Assembly (NCBI RefSeq): GCF_014203365.1
Contig: NZ_JACHIS010000001.1
Coordinates: 5,270,001 to 5,334,000 of the forward strand
Length of the DNA stretch: 64,000 nucleotides
Source: Actinoalloteichus hymeniacidonis
GTDB lineage: Bacteria; Actinomycetota; Actinomycetes; Mycobacteriales; Pseudonocardiaceae
Direction of reading: 5' to 3'
Translations under genes and position numbers: made by a program
The notes under the pieces: generated by a model
What the model saw: only the letters and a program-made list of their open reading frames with translations
What the model was told of the DNA's origin: nothing
Databases searched by the model: none
In this document: piece after piece, positions 15,913-25,176 of the stretch
Numbering within the stretch: the stretch's first letter is position 1
Layout: each line of letters begins with the position of its first letter

Positions 15913-17013
15913 TCACTCGCTCTGCTTACGCCAACGGATTCCTGCTTCCAGGAACGCATCGATGTCGCCATCGAGAACCGCCCCCGGATTGCCGACCTCG
16001 TATTCGGTCCGCAGATCCTTGACCATCTGATAAGGGTGCAACACATAAGTGCGCATCTGATTGCCCCAGCTCGACCCGCCGTCGCCCTTGAGCGCGTCGA
16101 TCTTGGCCTGCTGCTCCCGCCGTTGCCGTTCCAACAGCTTCGCCTGCAACACGCCCATCGCGGTCGCACGGTTCTGCAGCTGGGAACGCTCGTTCTGGCA
16201 GGAGACGACGATGCCACTGGGGATATGGGTGATTCGCACGGCCGAGTCGGTCGTGTTCACGCCCTGACCACCGGGGCCCGAGGAGCGGTAGACGTCGATC
16301 CGGAGTTCCTTCTCGTCGATCTCCACGTGGTCGGACTGCTCGACTGCGGGCACCACCTCGACACCGGCGAACGAGGTCTGTCGACGACCCTGATTGTCGA
16401 AGGGCGAGATCCGCACCAGTCGGTGGGTGCCCTGCTCGACCGAGAGGGTGCCGTAGGCGAACGGGGCCACCACCTTGAAGGTGGTCGACTTGATGCCCGC
16501 CTCCTCGGCATAGGAGGTCTCGAAGACATCGGTGCGATAGCCGTGGCGCTCCGCCCACCGCAGATACATCCGCATCAGCATCTCGGTGAAGTCCGCGGCA
16601 TCGACGCCGCCCGCCTCGGCTCGCACCGTCACGAGCGCGTCGCGCTCGTCGTACTCGCCGGAGAGCAGGGTCCGAACCTCGACGCTGGCGATGTCGCGCC
16701 GCAGCCGGTCCCGCTCCGTGTCGGCCTCCTCGACCGAACCGGAGTCGCCCTCCTCCTCGGCAAGCTCGTAGAGCACCCCCAGGTCGTCGAGGCGGCCTCG
16801 GAGACGCTCCACCCGGCGTAGCTCACCCTGTCGGTGTGCTAGTTGGCTGGTGATGTTCTGCGCGTGTTCGACGTCATCCCAGAGGCCGGGGAGCGCCGCC
16901 TCCTCCTCCAGCTCCGCGATGCGGGCCCGCAGATCGTCCAGGCCCATCACTGCCTCGATGCTGCTGAGCGTGCCGGACAGTTCCTTGAGATCGGCTGCGA
17001 CATCGGGATTCAC
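15913..17013 (-). CDS. prfB: peptide chain release factor 2
   Basis: 366 residues. It has the GGQ motif ([17 protein letters not shown]) that triggers peptidyl-tRNA hydrolysis and an SPF tripeptide (RISPFDNQ) for UGA/UAA recognition. The frame is continuous, without the programmed +1 frameshift and internal UGA known in many other bacteria. The GTG start has no Shine-Dalgarno sequence but lies 8 nt after TACCCT, so the transcript may be leaderless. It is upstream of ftsE on the same strand with a 106-bp gap. Confidence 0.97.
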   Translation of the reverse strand: MNPDVAADLKELSGTLSSIEAVMGLDDLRARIAELEEEAALPGLWDDVEHAQNITSQLAHRQGELRRVERLRGRLDDLGVLYELAEEEGDSGSVEEADTERDRLRRDIASVEVRTLLSGEYDERDALVTVRAEAGGVDAADFTEMLMRMYLRWAERHGYRTDVFETSYAEEAGIKSTTFKVVAPFAYGTLSVEQGTHRLVRISPFDNQGRRQTSFAGVEVVPAVEQSDHVEIDEKELRIDVYRSSGPGGQGVNTTDSAVRITHIPSGIVVSCQNERSQLQNRATAMGVLQAKLLERQRREQQAKIDALKGDGGSSWGNQMRTYVLHPYQMVKDLRTEYEVGNPGAVLDGDIDAFLEAGIRWRKQSE

Positions 17014-17070
17014 GGGTTCGAAGGGTACGCGGCAGCCGGCCCGGTTCGCTCAAGTGGGAGGTCTACGCCC

Positions 17071-17086
17071 CCGGCCCGCGGGCCGG
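17071..17086. terminator. short GC-rich hairpin between padR and prfB
   Basis: CCGGCC and GGCCGG around CGCG, directly beyond the end of the padR-type gene. The stem is only 6 bp (8 if the central CGCG pairs) and no U-tract follows on the minus strand, so it is a modest candidate. Confidence 0.4.
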
Positions 17087-17088
17087 TT

Positions 17089-17583
17089 TCAGCCCAGTGG
17101 AATGGCATCCACCAGCTTCACGAGTGCCCGGCTGTGTCCGACGGCGAAGTCGGCGGCAGCCTTGGCATAGGGGTCTCCCGACGCAGCTCTGGCCGCTGCT
17201 TTCGCCGCATCGAGCCGCGCGATGGCCATCGGCCTGGCGTCCTCCACCAGCTTGCGCCGTTGCCGCGTCGTGAGGCTCCCGGAATGGGCCAGACGCAGCA
17301 CCAACGGGCTGCGCACGCTGTCCTGCCCCACATCGGCGTTCAACCAGGATCGGAAGGCTCGACGGCCTGCTGGGGTGATCACATACTGCTGAGAGGATCG
17401 GGGCCCTTGGCGCCCGAGCTTCAACAGCCCTTCCTCAGCCAACACCGGCAGCTCGCGGTATACCTGACTGCGGGTGACGCTGAAGAACACACCGAAGCGC
17501 TCACGCGCTGCGGCTACGAGTTCCCCACCCGTCCTCGGTCCTTCATGAAGCAGGCCGAGAAGGGCGGCTGAAGTGGCGTTCAA
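17089..17583 (-). CDS. PadR family transcriptional regulator
   Basis: About 164 residues. LNATSAALLGLLHEGPRTGGELVAAARERFGVFFSVTRSQVYRELPVLAEEGLL is a PadR-type winged helix (positions summarised; residues 1-54), followed by a C-terminal helical region for dimerisation. I chose the TTG at 17583 because AAGGAG lies 8 nt upstream; a GTG 9 nt earlier would overlap that site, and the frame is open to 17661. It is divergent from the drug exporter at 17951, the standard arrangement in which PadR represses the exporter until a drug binds. The 367-bp gap between them would hold the operator. Confidence 0.87.
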   Translation of the reverse strand: MNATSAALLGLLHEGPRTGGELVAAARERFGVFFSVTRSQVYRELPVLAEEGLLKLGRQGPRSSQQYVITPAGRRAFRSWLNADVGQDSVRSPLVLRLAHSGSLTTRQRRKLVEDARPMAIARLDAAKAAARAASGDPYAKAAADFAVGHSRALVKLVDAIPLG

Positions 17584-17950
17584 CTCCGACACTCCTTCAC
17601 GGTGCCACGGGTCGTCGACGCTGTCCACAGTGGCCTGATGATCCGTTCCGCCCCCGGTCACGGGGGTACTGCCGCTCGAATGGGTGAGTCGGGGAGACCC
17701 GGCGGCGGTAGGACCGCAACTGCTTTCTCCCTGGTCCCCTATCGCATCGGCTGCACCACCGGTCGGGTCATGTTCGTCGATTGCTCCCCGGAGGCCTCGT
17801 CATCCGGGTGGCGGCGGGCCCACGAGCGCCCCATCCATGCGACGAACCACCTTGATCCGGAAGCCATCGGCCCCAAGGCAGGCGCGGATTACCGAATTGC
17901 CCGGTTCACCAGGGCGTTCGACAATTCCGTGCGACGGATGAGGAGGCGCG
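17584..17950. other. padR/exporter divergent control region
   Basis: 367 bp without a convincing gene. It holds the exporter promoter candidate at 17897-17925 and the ribosome binding site AGGAGG at 17941-17946. I did not find a clean ATGT/ACAT PadR box by eye. Confidence 0.5.
17897..17925 (+). promoter_or_regulatory. candidate promoter of DHA2 exporter
   Basis: TTGCCC (17897-17902) and GACAAT (17920-17925) are 17 bp apart and end 25 bp before the GTG start of the exporter. Spacing is ideal and both hexamers match the housekeeping sigma consensus at most positions. Confidence 0.4.
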
Positions 17951-19945
17951 GTGGCCGAGGGAACGAGACCTAGCCAGCCCACCGTCCGAGTCCCGATCGC
18001 GCTCGGCACCCTGATGCTCGCCATGCTGCTCGCCGCACTGGACCAGACGATCGTCTCGACCGCGCTGCCCACCATCGTCGGCGACCTCGGTGGCCTGTCC
18101 CACATCTCCTGGGTCGTCACCGCCTACATCCTGGCCGCCACCGCGTCGACCCCGCTCTGGGGCAAGCTCGGCGACCAGTACGGCCGCAAGCACCTGTTCC
18201 AGATCGCCATCCTGATCTTCCTGATCGGCTCGGCGCTGTGCGGACTGTCGCAGGAGATGAGCCATCTCATCGCGGCCAGGGCGTTGCAAGGGCTCGGCGG
18301 GGGCGGGTTGATGGTGCTCACCCAGGCCAGCGTCGGCGACATCGTCTCGCCCCGACAACGCGGCCGATACCAGGGCTATTTCGGCGCCACCTTCGGCCTG
18401 GCCAGCGTGGCAGGCCCGCTACTCGGCGGGTTCGTGGTCGACCATCTCTCCTGGCACTGGGTCTTCTACATCAACCTGCCGCTGGGCATTCTCGCGATGA
18501 TCGTGATCAGCATCGTGCTGCCCGCCAAAGCGGTACGCGAGAAACACCGCATCGACTATCCGGGCATCCTGCTGCTCGCGGGCGCGGCCGTGGCGCTGGT
18601 GCTGCTGACCTCATGGGGCGGCACCGTCTATCCCTGGTTCTCGCCGATGACCATCGCGCTGGCGATCGGCGCGGTCATCCTGGTGGTGCTGTGGGTGCTG
18701 ACCGAGCGGCGGGCCGCCGAACCGGTGCTTCCACTGCGGCTGTTCGCCGACCCGGTGTTCTCGGTGGCCGTGTCCATCGCCTTCATCGTCGGCTTCGCGA
18801 TGTTCGGAGCGCTGACCTATCTGCCGCTGTTCCTGCAGATCGTGCATGGGGTCTCCCCCACGCTGTCCGGGGTCCATCTGCTTCCGATGATGGTCGGGCT
18901 GTTCCTGACCTCGGTGATCAGCGGCAGGCTGATCACCCGCCACGGCCGATACCGACCCTTCCCCATCGCGGGCACCGCACTGGTCACCATCGCCATGCTG
19001 CTGCTGTCCACCATGACGGCACAGACCTCGACGCTGGTCATGTCCCTGTACTTCTTCCTCCTCGGCCTGGGCCTCGGCGGCGTGCTCCAGGTACTGGTGA
19101 TCGCGGTGCAGAACAGCGCACCCTACGAAGACCTGGGCGCCGTGACCTCCGGCAACACCTTCTTCCGCTCGATCGGCGGCTCATTCGGCGTCTCGCTCTT
19201 CGGCGCCGTCTTCGCCGCCCGACTCCAGGCCTCGCTGGCCTCCGCCACCCAGGGCACACCGCTGCCACCCGGAACCGACGCGGAATCACTACGCAGCAAT
19301 CCGGGGGCCGTCGACCAACTACCGCCGCAACAGGCTCAGCAGGCCATCGAGGCGTATGCCGACGCCATCGCGGATGTCTTCCTGGTGGCGGCCCCGATCG
19401 CCGCCGCAGCCTTCATCCTGACCTGGTTCCTCCGCGAGGTCCCGCTACGCGGCAGCACCAGCGGCAGCGACCTCGGCGAGAGCGTCGGCGCCGCGTCCTC
19501 CCAGCAGAGTTCCCGCGAACGGCTCGACCTCGCCCTGTCCCGACACGCCGACCGGGAGATGCGCCGCGACTTCTATCGCAGACTCGCCGAGAACTCCTCG
19601 GTGCGGCTGCCGCCCGGCTCCTGCTGGCTGTTGTGCAACCTCCACCGAGCGGGCCCGGGCACCGGTCCGGAGTTGGCCAGCCGAGCAGGCATCCCGATCG
19701 AGGAGGGCAGGCCCTTCGCCCACCAGCTGATGGCGGACGGGTTGGCCGTCGTCGAGGACGGTGTCCTGGTGCTGACCGAGCGTGGGGCCCGGGTCGCCGA
19801 ACACCTGTTGAGCGTGTGGCGGCAGAGCCTGGAGGACTTCCTCGTCGATTGGTCGCCACACCTGCATCCCGAACTACGCGAGATGCTGGTCATCCGAGCC
19901 AGGGAGCTGCTGGGCGACGAGGCGGACCGCCCGATCGGCAACTGA
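17951..19945 (+). CDS. DHA2-family drug exporter with winged-helix tail
   Basis: 664 residues. The first 500 form a 14-TM major facilitator of the EmrB/QacA (DHA2) type: LDQTIVSTALPTIVGDL (motif D1), GKLGDQYGRKHLF (motif A) and GPLLGGFVVDHLSWHWVFYINLP (motif C region, read in parts). Residues about 520-664 are soluble and resemble a MarR-like winged helix (LASRAGIPIEEGRPFAHQLM, then ADGLAVVEDGVLVLTERGAR), seen in a subset of actinobacterial exporters. The GTG start has AGGAGG 4 nt upstream. It exports hydrophobic drugs in exchange for protons; regulation by the divergent PadR is likely. The tail might sense substrate or bind DNA, which is not known. Confidence 0.93.
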   Translation: MAEGTRPSQPTVRVPIALGTLMLAMLLAALDQTIVSTALPTIVGDLGGLSHISWVVTAYILAATASTPLWGKLGDQYGRKHLFQIAILIFLIGSALCGLSQEMSHLIAARALQGLGGGGLMVLTQASVGDIVSPRQRGRYQGYFGATFGLASVAGPLLGGFVVDHLSWHWVFYINLPLGILAMIVISIVLPAKAVREKHRIDYPGILLLAGAAVALVLLTSWGGTVYPWFSPMTIALAIGAVILVVLWVLTERRAAEPVLPLRLFADPVFSVAVSIAFIVGFAMFGALTYLPLFLQIVHGVSPTLSGVHLLPMMVGLFLTSVISGRLITRHGRYRPFPIAGTALVTIAMLLLSTMTAQTSTLVMSLYFFLLGLGLGGVLQVLVIAVQNSAPYEDLGAVTSGNTFFRSIGGSFGVSLFGAVFAARLQASLASATQGTPLPPGTDAESLRSNPGAVDQLPPQQAQQAIEAYADAIADVFLVAAPIAAAAFILTWFLREVPLRGSTSGSDLGESVGAASSQQSSRERLDLALSRHADREMRRDFYRRLAENSSVRLPPGSCWLLCNLHRAGPGTGPELASRAGIPIEEGRPFAHQLMADGLAVVEDGVLVLTERGARVAEHLLSVWRQSLEDFLVDWSPHLHPELREMLVIRARELLGDEADRPIGN

Positions 19946-20031
19946 GGCGCGGGGAGCTGCCGTGAACGGCCGGAAGCTCGACCACGAGAACCTGGCGAAG
20001 GGATCACCGACGCCGAACCCCAGCACATACG

Positions 20032-20067
20032 CGAAAGGCCCCCGGACCGAAGTCCGGGGGCCTTTCG
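20032..20067. terminator. 16-bp perfect bidirectional terminator
   Basis: CGAAAGGCCCCCGGAC and its exact complement around CGAA. It lies between the plus-strand exporter and the minus-strand tRNA gene and can serve both. Confidence 0.88.
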
Positions 20068-20070
20068 ACC

Positions 20071-20147
20071 TGGTAGCGGGGACAGGATTCGAACCTGCGA
20101 CCTCTGGGTTATGAGCCCAGCGAGCTACCGAGCTGCTCCACCCCGCG
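20071..20147 (-). tRNA. initiator tRNA-Met (CAT)
   Basis: 77 nt including encoded CCA. Cloverleaf: acceptor CGCGGGG / CCCCGCT with an unpaired first position (C1 against U72), anticodon loop CTCATAA with anticodon CAT, the three G-C pairs GGG/CCC closing the anticodon stem, and TTCGAAT in the T-loop. The unpaired 1-72 position and the GGG/CCC stem identify it as initiator rather than elongator tRNA-Met. Confidence 0.96.
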
Positions 20148-20166
20148 CTGCATCTACAACCTTACA

Positions 20167-20207
20167 GGGCGCGGTACCGATCTCCAAATCGGGTCGGTAC
20201 CGCGCCC
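20167..20207 (-). terminator. 14-bp hairpin terminator after UPF0182 gene
   Basis: GGGCGCGGTACCGA and TCGGTACCGCGCCC enclose a 13-nt loop, 16 nt past the stop codon of the minus-strand UPF0182 gene. Confidence 0.82.
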
Positions 20208-20222
20208 CGGTGTAGGTGTGAC

Positions 20223-23210
20223 TCAGCCGCCGCCCTCGCCCGAGGCGAGCGACTCGTAACGCTCGATCGCGGTGGAGAGATCCTCGTAGGCCTGGCCGAG
20301 GTCGGCGAAGTCGCCACTCTGCTGTGCCGCGCGGACCCGCTCCAAGGCGTCGTTCATCTCGGAGACAGCGGCGTCGAGGTCACCGGGTGTGCCGGCATCC
20401 GCCTCGTCGCCGGACTGGTCCTCATCGCCGCCGTCCTCCGGCGGCGTGCCCTGCTCCTGCCCCTCGGGCTCCTGGGTGCCGTCGCCGCCACCGGGCAGGT
20501 CGCCTTCCACTCCCTCACCGGTCGGATCGGTCGCGCTCTCGCCTGCACCGGTGCCGAACACCTGGTCGAGTGCCTCGGACAGTGTCGCGGCGTACCCGAC
20601 ACGGCCCTCGAAGCTCACCAGGACCCTGGCCAGCTGCGGGAAGGACGACTCCTGGTTGACCCGCTCGATGTAGACCGGCTCCACGTAGAGCAGACCACCG
20701 CCCACCGGCAGGGTCAGCAGGTTTCCGAACTGCACGTCGGTGGCCTGCTGCCGCAACAGGTTCAGCTCGGTACTGACCTCGGACGAGGAGACGAACTGGG
20801 TCTGCACCTGCTGTGGACCCTGGGTCTGACTGTCCTCGGGCAAGGTCAGCACGGTGATCTCGCCGTATCTCTCCGGGTCGGAGTTCACCGACATGAAGGC
20901 CGAGAGGAACTGACGATTCAAGAACACCATCGCGCTGGTGAGCTGGAACGCCGTGTCTCCGGACTCCGGGTCCTCGGCGAGGATGTAGTACGGCGGCTGC
21001 GGCGTGTTGGCGTCGCCAGGGTCGTCACCGGTGGTCGGGTCCGAGGGCACGTTCCAGAAGCCGACGTTGGAGTAGAACTCACTCGGGTCGTCGACGTGGT
21101 AACGCGAGATCAGGTCACGCTGCACCTTGAACAGGTCTTCCGGGTAACGGAAGTGGGCCCGCAGCTCGTCGCTGATCTGGTCCATCGGCTCGATGACGTC
21201 CGGGAAGGCACCGCGCCAGGCGTCCAACACCGGGTCGTTCTCGTCCACCTCGTACAGCGTCACCGTGCCGTCGTAGGCGTCGACGGTGGCCTTGACCGAG
21301 TTGCGGATGTAGCTGATCTCGCGGTCCGGGGGCCGGGGAACGCCGGGCGCCTGGCTGGCGCTGTCGTTGGTGGCCTCCGCCAGCGGGGTCCGCTCGGAGT
21401 AGGGGTAGTTGTCCAGCGTGGTGTAGGCGTCGACGATCCAGGTGATCCGACCATCGACGACCGCCGGGTACGGGTCGCTGTCCACGGTGAGGAACGGCGC
21501 GACGTCGGCCACCCGGTCCCGCGGGTTCCGGTTGTAGATGATCTTGGAGTTGGAGCCGATCGCCTCGTTGAACAGGATGTTGCGCTCGGCGTGGTACGCG
21601 GCGAAGGCGAGCCGGTTGAACCAGTTTCCGATGCTGACGCCGCCGCTGCCGGTGTAGAGGTAGCGCTCGTTGTCGGTGTCGTACTCCCGGTAGGCCGCCT
21701 CGTCGTCCGGGTTGTCGGCGCCGACGATCGCGTAGTCGGTGACCAGCTCACCGAAGTAGGTCCGGGGCTGGTCGACCGGGATGTCGCCCTCACCGTTGTT
21801 GCTGACATCGCTGAAGGTGAAGTTCGGGTATCCGCCCTGACCACCCGCGTCCGCCAGCGCCGAGTTGACCTCGTTGGCAGGCGCGGCGACGAATCCGTTG
21901 CCGTGGGTGTAGACGAGGTGCCGGTTGATCCAGGTGCCCTGGTTCTCCGCCAAGCCCTCGGTGTTCATCTCGCGCAGCGCGACGATGTAGTCCTGGGTCT
22001 CGCCGTCGACGGTGTAGCGGTCGACGTCGAGCTGATCCGGGAAGCCGTAGAAGTTCCGTCGCTGCTGGAGCTGGGTGAACGTGTCGGTGAGGACGCTGGG
22101 ATCGAGCAGCCGGACGTTCGGGATGGTCGAGGTGTCGTCCCGCAGGTCCTCGGAGGACAGTTCGCTGGTGCCCTCGTAATCGACGAAGTTGACGTCGTCG
22201 ATGCCGTAGGCCGCTCTGGTCGCCTCGATGTTGTTCTCGATCGACGGCGCCTCCGCCACGTTGGCGTTGGGCCGCACCGAGAACTGCTCCAGGGCCGCGG
22301 GCCACAACGCACCGAGCAGCACGCTGGAGACGACCATCAGCGCGGTCGCGATCGCGGGCCACTGCAGGTTCTTGCGGACGGCGCCGACGAAGAAGGCCGC
22401 CGCACAGATGACCGCGATACACATCAGGATCAGTCGGGCGGGCAGCACCGCGTCCAGGTCGGTCGCGCTGGCGCCGGTGAAGTTCTCATTGCGCTGGGAG
22501 AACAGCAGCGCGTAGCGGTCGAAGAAGTAGGCAACCGCCTTGAGGAGCACGAAGCTTCCGGCGAGCACCGCGAGCTGCACCTTGGTCGCGTCGGTCAGTT
22601 CGCCGCCCCGACCTGCCAACCGAATGCCGCCGAACAGGTAGGCGACGATCGCGGAGCCGACGAAGCCGACGGCGATCGCGATGAAGCCCCAGTTCATCAG
22701 GAACTGGTAGAAGGGCAGATCGAAGGCGTAGAACCCGATGTCCAGGCCGAACTCCGGGTCGGTCTGACCGAAGGGCGTGGAGTTCATGAACAACTGGGCC
22801 ATCTGCCAGTTGGTCTGGGCCGTGAAACCGGCGACCACACCCGCGATCACCGGCAGGCCGATGCCGACGAGCTTGATCCGAGCCGTGATGGCGGATCGGT
22901 AGCGCGCCACGGGATCGTCGGGGCCGGATACCGGTGCGAACACCGGCCGGTTCCGGTAGGCAAGCCATAGACACAGGGCCAGCACGCCACCGACGAAGGC
23001 GCCGACGGCCAAGAACAGCGCGATGCGCGTGAACAGCACCGTGCCGAACACGTCGCGTCGGCCGACTTCGCCGAACCACAACCAATCGACGTAAGTACTC
23101 AACAATCGGGAACCGCTCAACAACAGCAGGAGCAGGATCGCACCGACTATGACGAGGATTCGGCTCCGGCGGGAAAGCTTCGGCATACTGACCGGGCTCC
23201 GCATCGCCAC
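20223..23210 (-). CDS. UPF0182 family membrane protein
   Basis: 995 residues, usual length for UPF0182 (COG1615), a family widespread in actinobacteria and without known function. A short basic N-terminus is followed by about seven TM segments up to residue 320 (ILVIVGAILLLLLLSG is the first), then a large extracytoplasmic domain, and an acidic Pro/Gly/Glu-rich low-complexity linker (about 900-950) before a C-terminal helical segment resembling a coiled coil. Start could be the GTG at 23210 (GGAG 8 nt upstream) or the ATG 8 codons on (GGAG 9 nt upstream). Divergent from the PPA1309-like gene. Homologue of Rv3193c by recollection. Confidence 0.92.
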   Translation of the reverse strand: MAMRSPVSMPKLSRRSRILVIVGAILLLLLLSGSRLLSTYVDWLWFGEVGRRDVFGTVLFTRIALFLAVGAFVGGVLALCLWLAYRNRPVFAPVSGPDDPVARYRSAITARIKLVGIGLPVIAGVVAGFTAQTNWQMAQLFMNSTPFGQTDPEFGLDIGFYAFDLPFYQFLMNWGFIAIAVGFVGSAIVAYLFGGIRLAGRGGELTDATKVQLAVLAGSFVLLKAVAYFFDRYALLFSQRNENFTGASATDLDAVLPARLILMCIAVICAAAFFVGAVRKNLQWPAIATALMVVSSVLLGALWPAALEQFSVRPNANVAEAPSIENNIEATRAAYGIDDVNFVDYEGTSELSSEDLRDDTSTIPNVRLLDPSVLTDTFTQLQQRRNFYGFPDQLDVDRYTVDGETQDYIVALREMNTEGLAENQGTWINRHLVYTHGNGFVAAPANEVNSALADAGGQGGYPNFTFSDVSNNGEGDIPVDQPRTYFGELVTDYAIVGADNPDDEAAYREYDTDNERYLYTGSGGVSIGNWFNRLAFAAYHAERNILFNEAIGSNSKIIYNRNPRDRVADVAPFLTVDSDPYPAVVDGRITWIVDAYTTLDNYPYSERTPLAEATNDSASQAPGVPRPPDREISYIRNSVKATVDAYDGTVTLYEVDENDPVLDAWRGAFPDVIEPMDQISDELRAHFRYPEDLFKVQRDLISRYHVDDPSEFYSNVGFWNVPSDPTTGDDPGDANTPQPPYYILAEDPESGDTAFQLTSAMVFLNRQFLSAFMSVNSDPERYGEITVLTLPEDSQTQGPQQVQTQFVSSSEVSTELNLLRQQATDVQFGNLLTLPVGGGLLYVEPVYIERVNQESSFPQLARVLVSFEGRVGYAATLSEALDQVFGTGAGESATDPTGEGVEGDLPGGGDGTQEPEGQEQGTPPEDGGDEDQSGDEADAGTPGDLDAAVSEMNDALERVRAAQQSGDFADLGQAYEDLSTAIERYESLASGEGGG

Positions 23211-23373
23211 AGGGCACGCTCCAGGTTCGGGATCAGTTCCACGGACGGACCCCGGTGATGAGCAGTCCGTCCTGCATGTCCAACTCTACGACGGGGGCGG
23301 TTAGTTCCCGCGCCCCCCTTCACAACACGGACTTCACACCCGACATCGGCTACTGACAAGGAATTCTGGCACC

Positions 23374-23913
23374 GTGGTCAACGAGCCCGCTCCCGATCTG
23401 TCCGCCACGCTGCCCGCCGCCGCCCGTGAAGTGGAGGATTTCGTCTCCACCGGCGGTTGGGATCAGCCGACCCAACTCTTCGCCTTGGTGCGCACCGAGG
23501 AGCTGCTGGCCAGAGAACCCGGCCTCGCCGATCGGATCGACAGTGCGGCGTCGTTGACCCCCATCGCGCAGGACGAACTGCCCGATGGCGATCTCGGGGA
23601 CGCGTTGGCAGGCATCGTCTGGCCGGAAGGCGTCGATGGTTGCGCCCTGGCACAGGAGATCGTGGTGTTGCCGCCGGAGGCCGAGGAGCAACTGCCCACC
23701 GACGACGACCCCGAGCTGGCCAAGCGGATCGCAGCCGAGCACCCGGATCGCCGGGAGGCGCGGGTCGTGGCCGCGGTGTTGCGGGACGGCACGGCCGCCT
23801 GTGTTCTACGGCTGCGCAGCGAGGACTCCGATGGCCCCGACGAGGAGATCATCGAGCATCCCGAGCTGGCGCCGAATCTCGTCGACGCGCTCCGGGCGAC
23901 GTTCCGCCCCTGA
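23374..23913 (+). CDS. PPA1309 family protein
   Basis: 179 residues, acidic and soluble, without signal peptide or TM segment. The segment GGWDQPTQLFALVRTEELL and the ending EIIEHPELAPNLVDALRATFRP are typical of the PPA1309 family, conserved in actinobacteria beside UPF0182 genes; its biochemical role is not known. The GTG start is preceded by AAGGA 11 nt away, weak spacing. It converges with the PDZ protease gene across a bidirectional terminator. Confidence 0.85.
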   Translation: MVNEPAPDLSATLPAAAREVEDFVSTGGWDQPTQLFALVRTEELLAREPGLADRIDSAASLTPIAQDELPDGDLGDALAGIVWPEGVDGCALAQEIVVLPPEAEEQLPTDDDPELAKRIAAEHPDRREARVVAAVLRDGTAACVLRLRSEDSDGPDEEIIEHPELAPNLVDALRATFRP

Positions 23914-23922
23914 TCCGACAGC

Positions 23923-23960
23923 GACCGGCCCCGCCCGCGAGATCCGAGGTGGGGCCGGTC
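23923..23960. terminator. bidirectional terminator, PPA1309 / PDZ protease
   Basis: GACCGGCCCC and GGGGCCGGTC, 10 bp with an 18-nt loop, placed in the 88-bp gap between two converging genes. Confidence 0.75.
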
Positions 23961-24001
23961 GTCGGTTGTTCTCTCCGTGATGTCGGCCGCCCGCCGTCGG
24001 A

Positions 24002-25045
24002 TCAGCTACAGCTGGGCGCCTCGCCGCCCTCGGCCAGGCTCTCCAGGGAATCGATCGCGCTCTCCAGCGTCTCGACTCGAACCAGGCGCAGCCCGTCCGG
24101 TGCGTTGGGCACCGCCTCGATGCAGTTGTCGGCGGGCACCAGGAAGATCGAGGCGCCTTCCTCCTTGGCGGCGGTCATCTTGAACTGGATGCCGCCGATC
24201 GGACCCACCCGGCCATCGGAGGAGATCTCCCCGGTGCCCGCGATGATCGTGTCGTCGGTCAGGCTGCCCTCGGTGAGCTTGTCGACGATCGCGAGGGCGA
24301 AGATCAGCCCGGCCGATGGACCGCCGACCTCGGACAGCTCGATGTCGATGTCGAAGTCCGCCTCCGGTTCGGTGACCGGGACGATGCCGAGGAAGCCGCG
24401 CTCGCGGTCCTCATTGGATCCGAGCGCGATCGTCTCGGTGCGCTCGTCGCCATCGCGGGAGATCACCACGCTCACCTCGTCGCCGGGCGCGGTGTCGGTC
24501 AGCGCGTCCTGAACCTGTTGGTCGTCGATCGTCTCGCTCTCGTGCACCCGCAGGATCTCGTCCCCCGGCTCGAGGATCCCGTCGCTGGGCCCCTCCGCGA
24601 CGACCTGGCCGACCGAGACGCGCGTCGGATACCCGAGATAACGCAGTGCCGCGCTCTCGGCGCTGCTCTGCGAGGTCTCGAAGGCCTCGCGGTTCTCGGT
24701 CTCGACCTCCTCCGGGGTGCGGTCCGGCGGGTAGAACTCCTCTTCGGGCGCCAAGGCGTATCGCCCACTGCCCCACAACCCGAGTGCACCGAACAACGAG
24801 AGCTCGGTGGTGACCGAGACCGTGGTCATCCGCAGCTCGCCGCCGGTCTCGAAGGTCTCCGGACCCTCGCCGATCGAGATGACCTCCTCGGGCTCCGCAT
24901 CGGGGTCCACCGACACATCACCCAGCGTGTCGTAGGTCGGTCCCGGACCTAGCGCGACGTAGGGCACGCGGACGAAGGCACCGAGGAGGCCGAATGCGGC
25001 GACCAGCAGGGCGCTGACCACAAGGGTCCAGGTTCGGCGATTCAC
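24002..25045 (-). CDS. secreted PDZ/Lon-like serine protease (YlbL type)
   Basis: 347 residues from GTG. One N-terminal TM anchor (LVVSALLVAAFGLLGAFV), a PDZ domain in the middle (GILEPGDEILRVHESE) and a C-terminal S16 Lon-type peptidase domain with the catalytic Ser in GGPSAGL and Lys in FKMTAAKEEG. The protease should face outside the membrane and cleave misfolded or regulatory envelope proteins. No ribosome binding site precedes the GTG; TACGCT ends 7 nt upstream, fitting a leaderless message. The longer frame to 25096 has no better start. Homologue of Rv3194c by recollection. Confidence 0.92.
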   Translation of the reverse strand: MNRRTWTLVVSALLVAAFGLLGAFVRVPYVALGPGPTYDTLGDVSVDPDAEPEEVISIGEGPETFETGGELRMTTVSVTTELSLFGALGLWGSGRYALAPEEEFYPPDRTPEEVETENREAFETSQSSAESAALRYLGYPTRVSVGQVVAEGPSDGILEPGDEILRVHESETIDDQQVQDALTDTAPGDEVSVVISRDGDERTETIALGSNEDRERGFLGIVPVTEPEADFDIDIELSEVGGPSAGLIFALAIVDKLTEGSLTDDTIIAGTGEISSDGRVGPIGGIQFKMTAAKEEGASIFLVPADNCIEAVPNAPDGLRLVRVETLESAIDSLESLAEGGEAPSCS

Positions 25046-25176
25046 GCACCAGAGCGTACGGAAATGACGGCGAAGACGATGACTCGACCAGAGCACCGCA
25101 CTGTTCGCCCTCGGCAGAGCGAATACTGTGGTCGTCTGAGCACATGCGCTGATGGTCCGCCGCGTACCGTGGGGGT

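Noticed and set aside
21096-22970. 624-codon plus-strand frame inside the UPF0182 gene
   Set aside because: Fully antisense to a well-supported membrane protein; Val/Arg-rich shadow.
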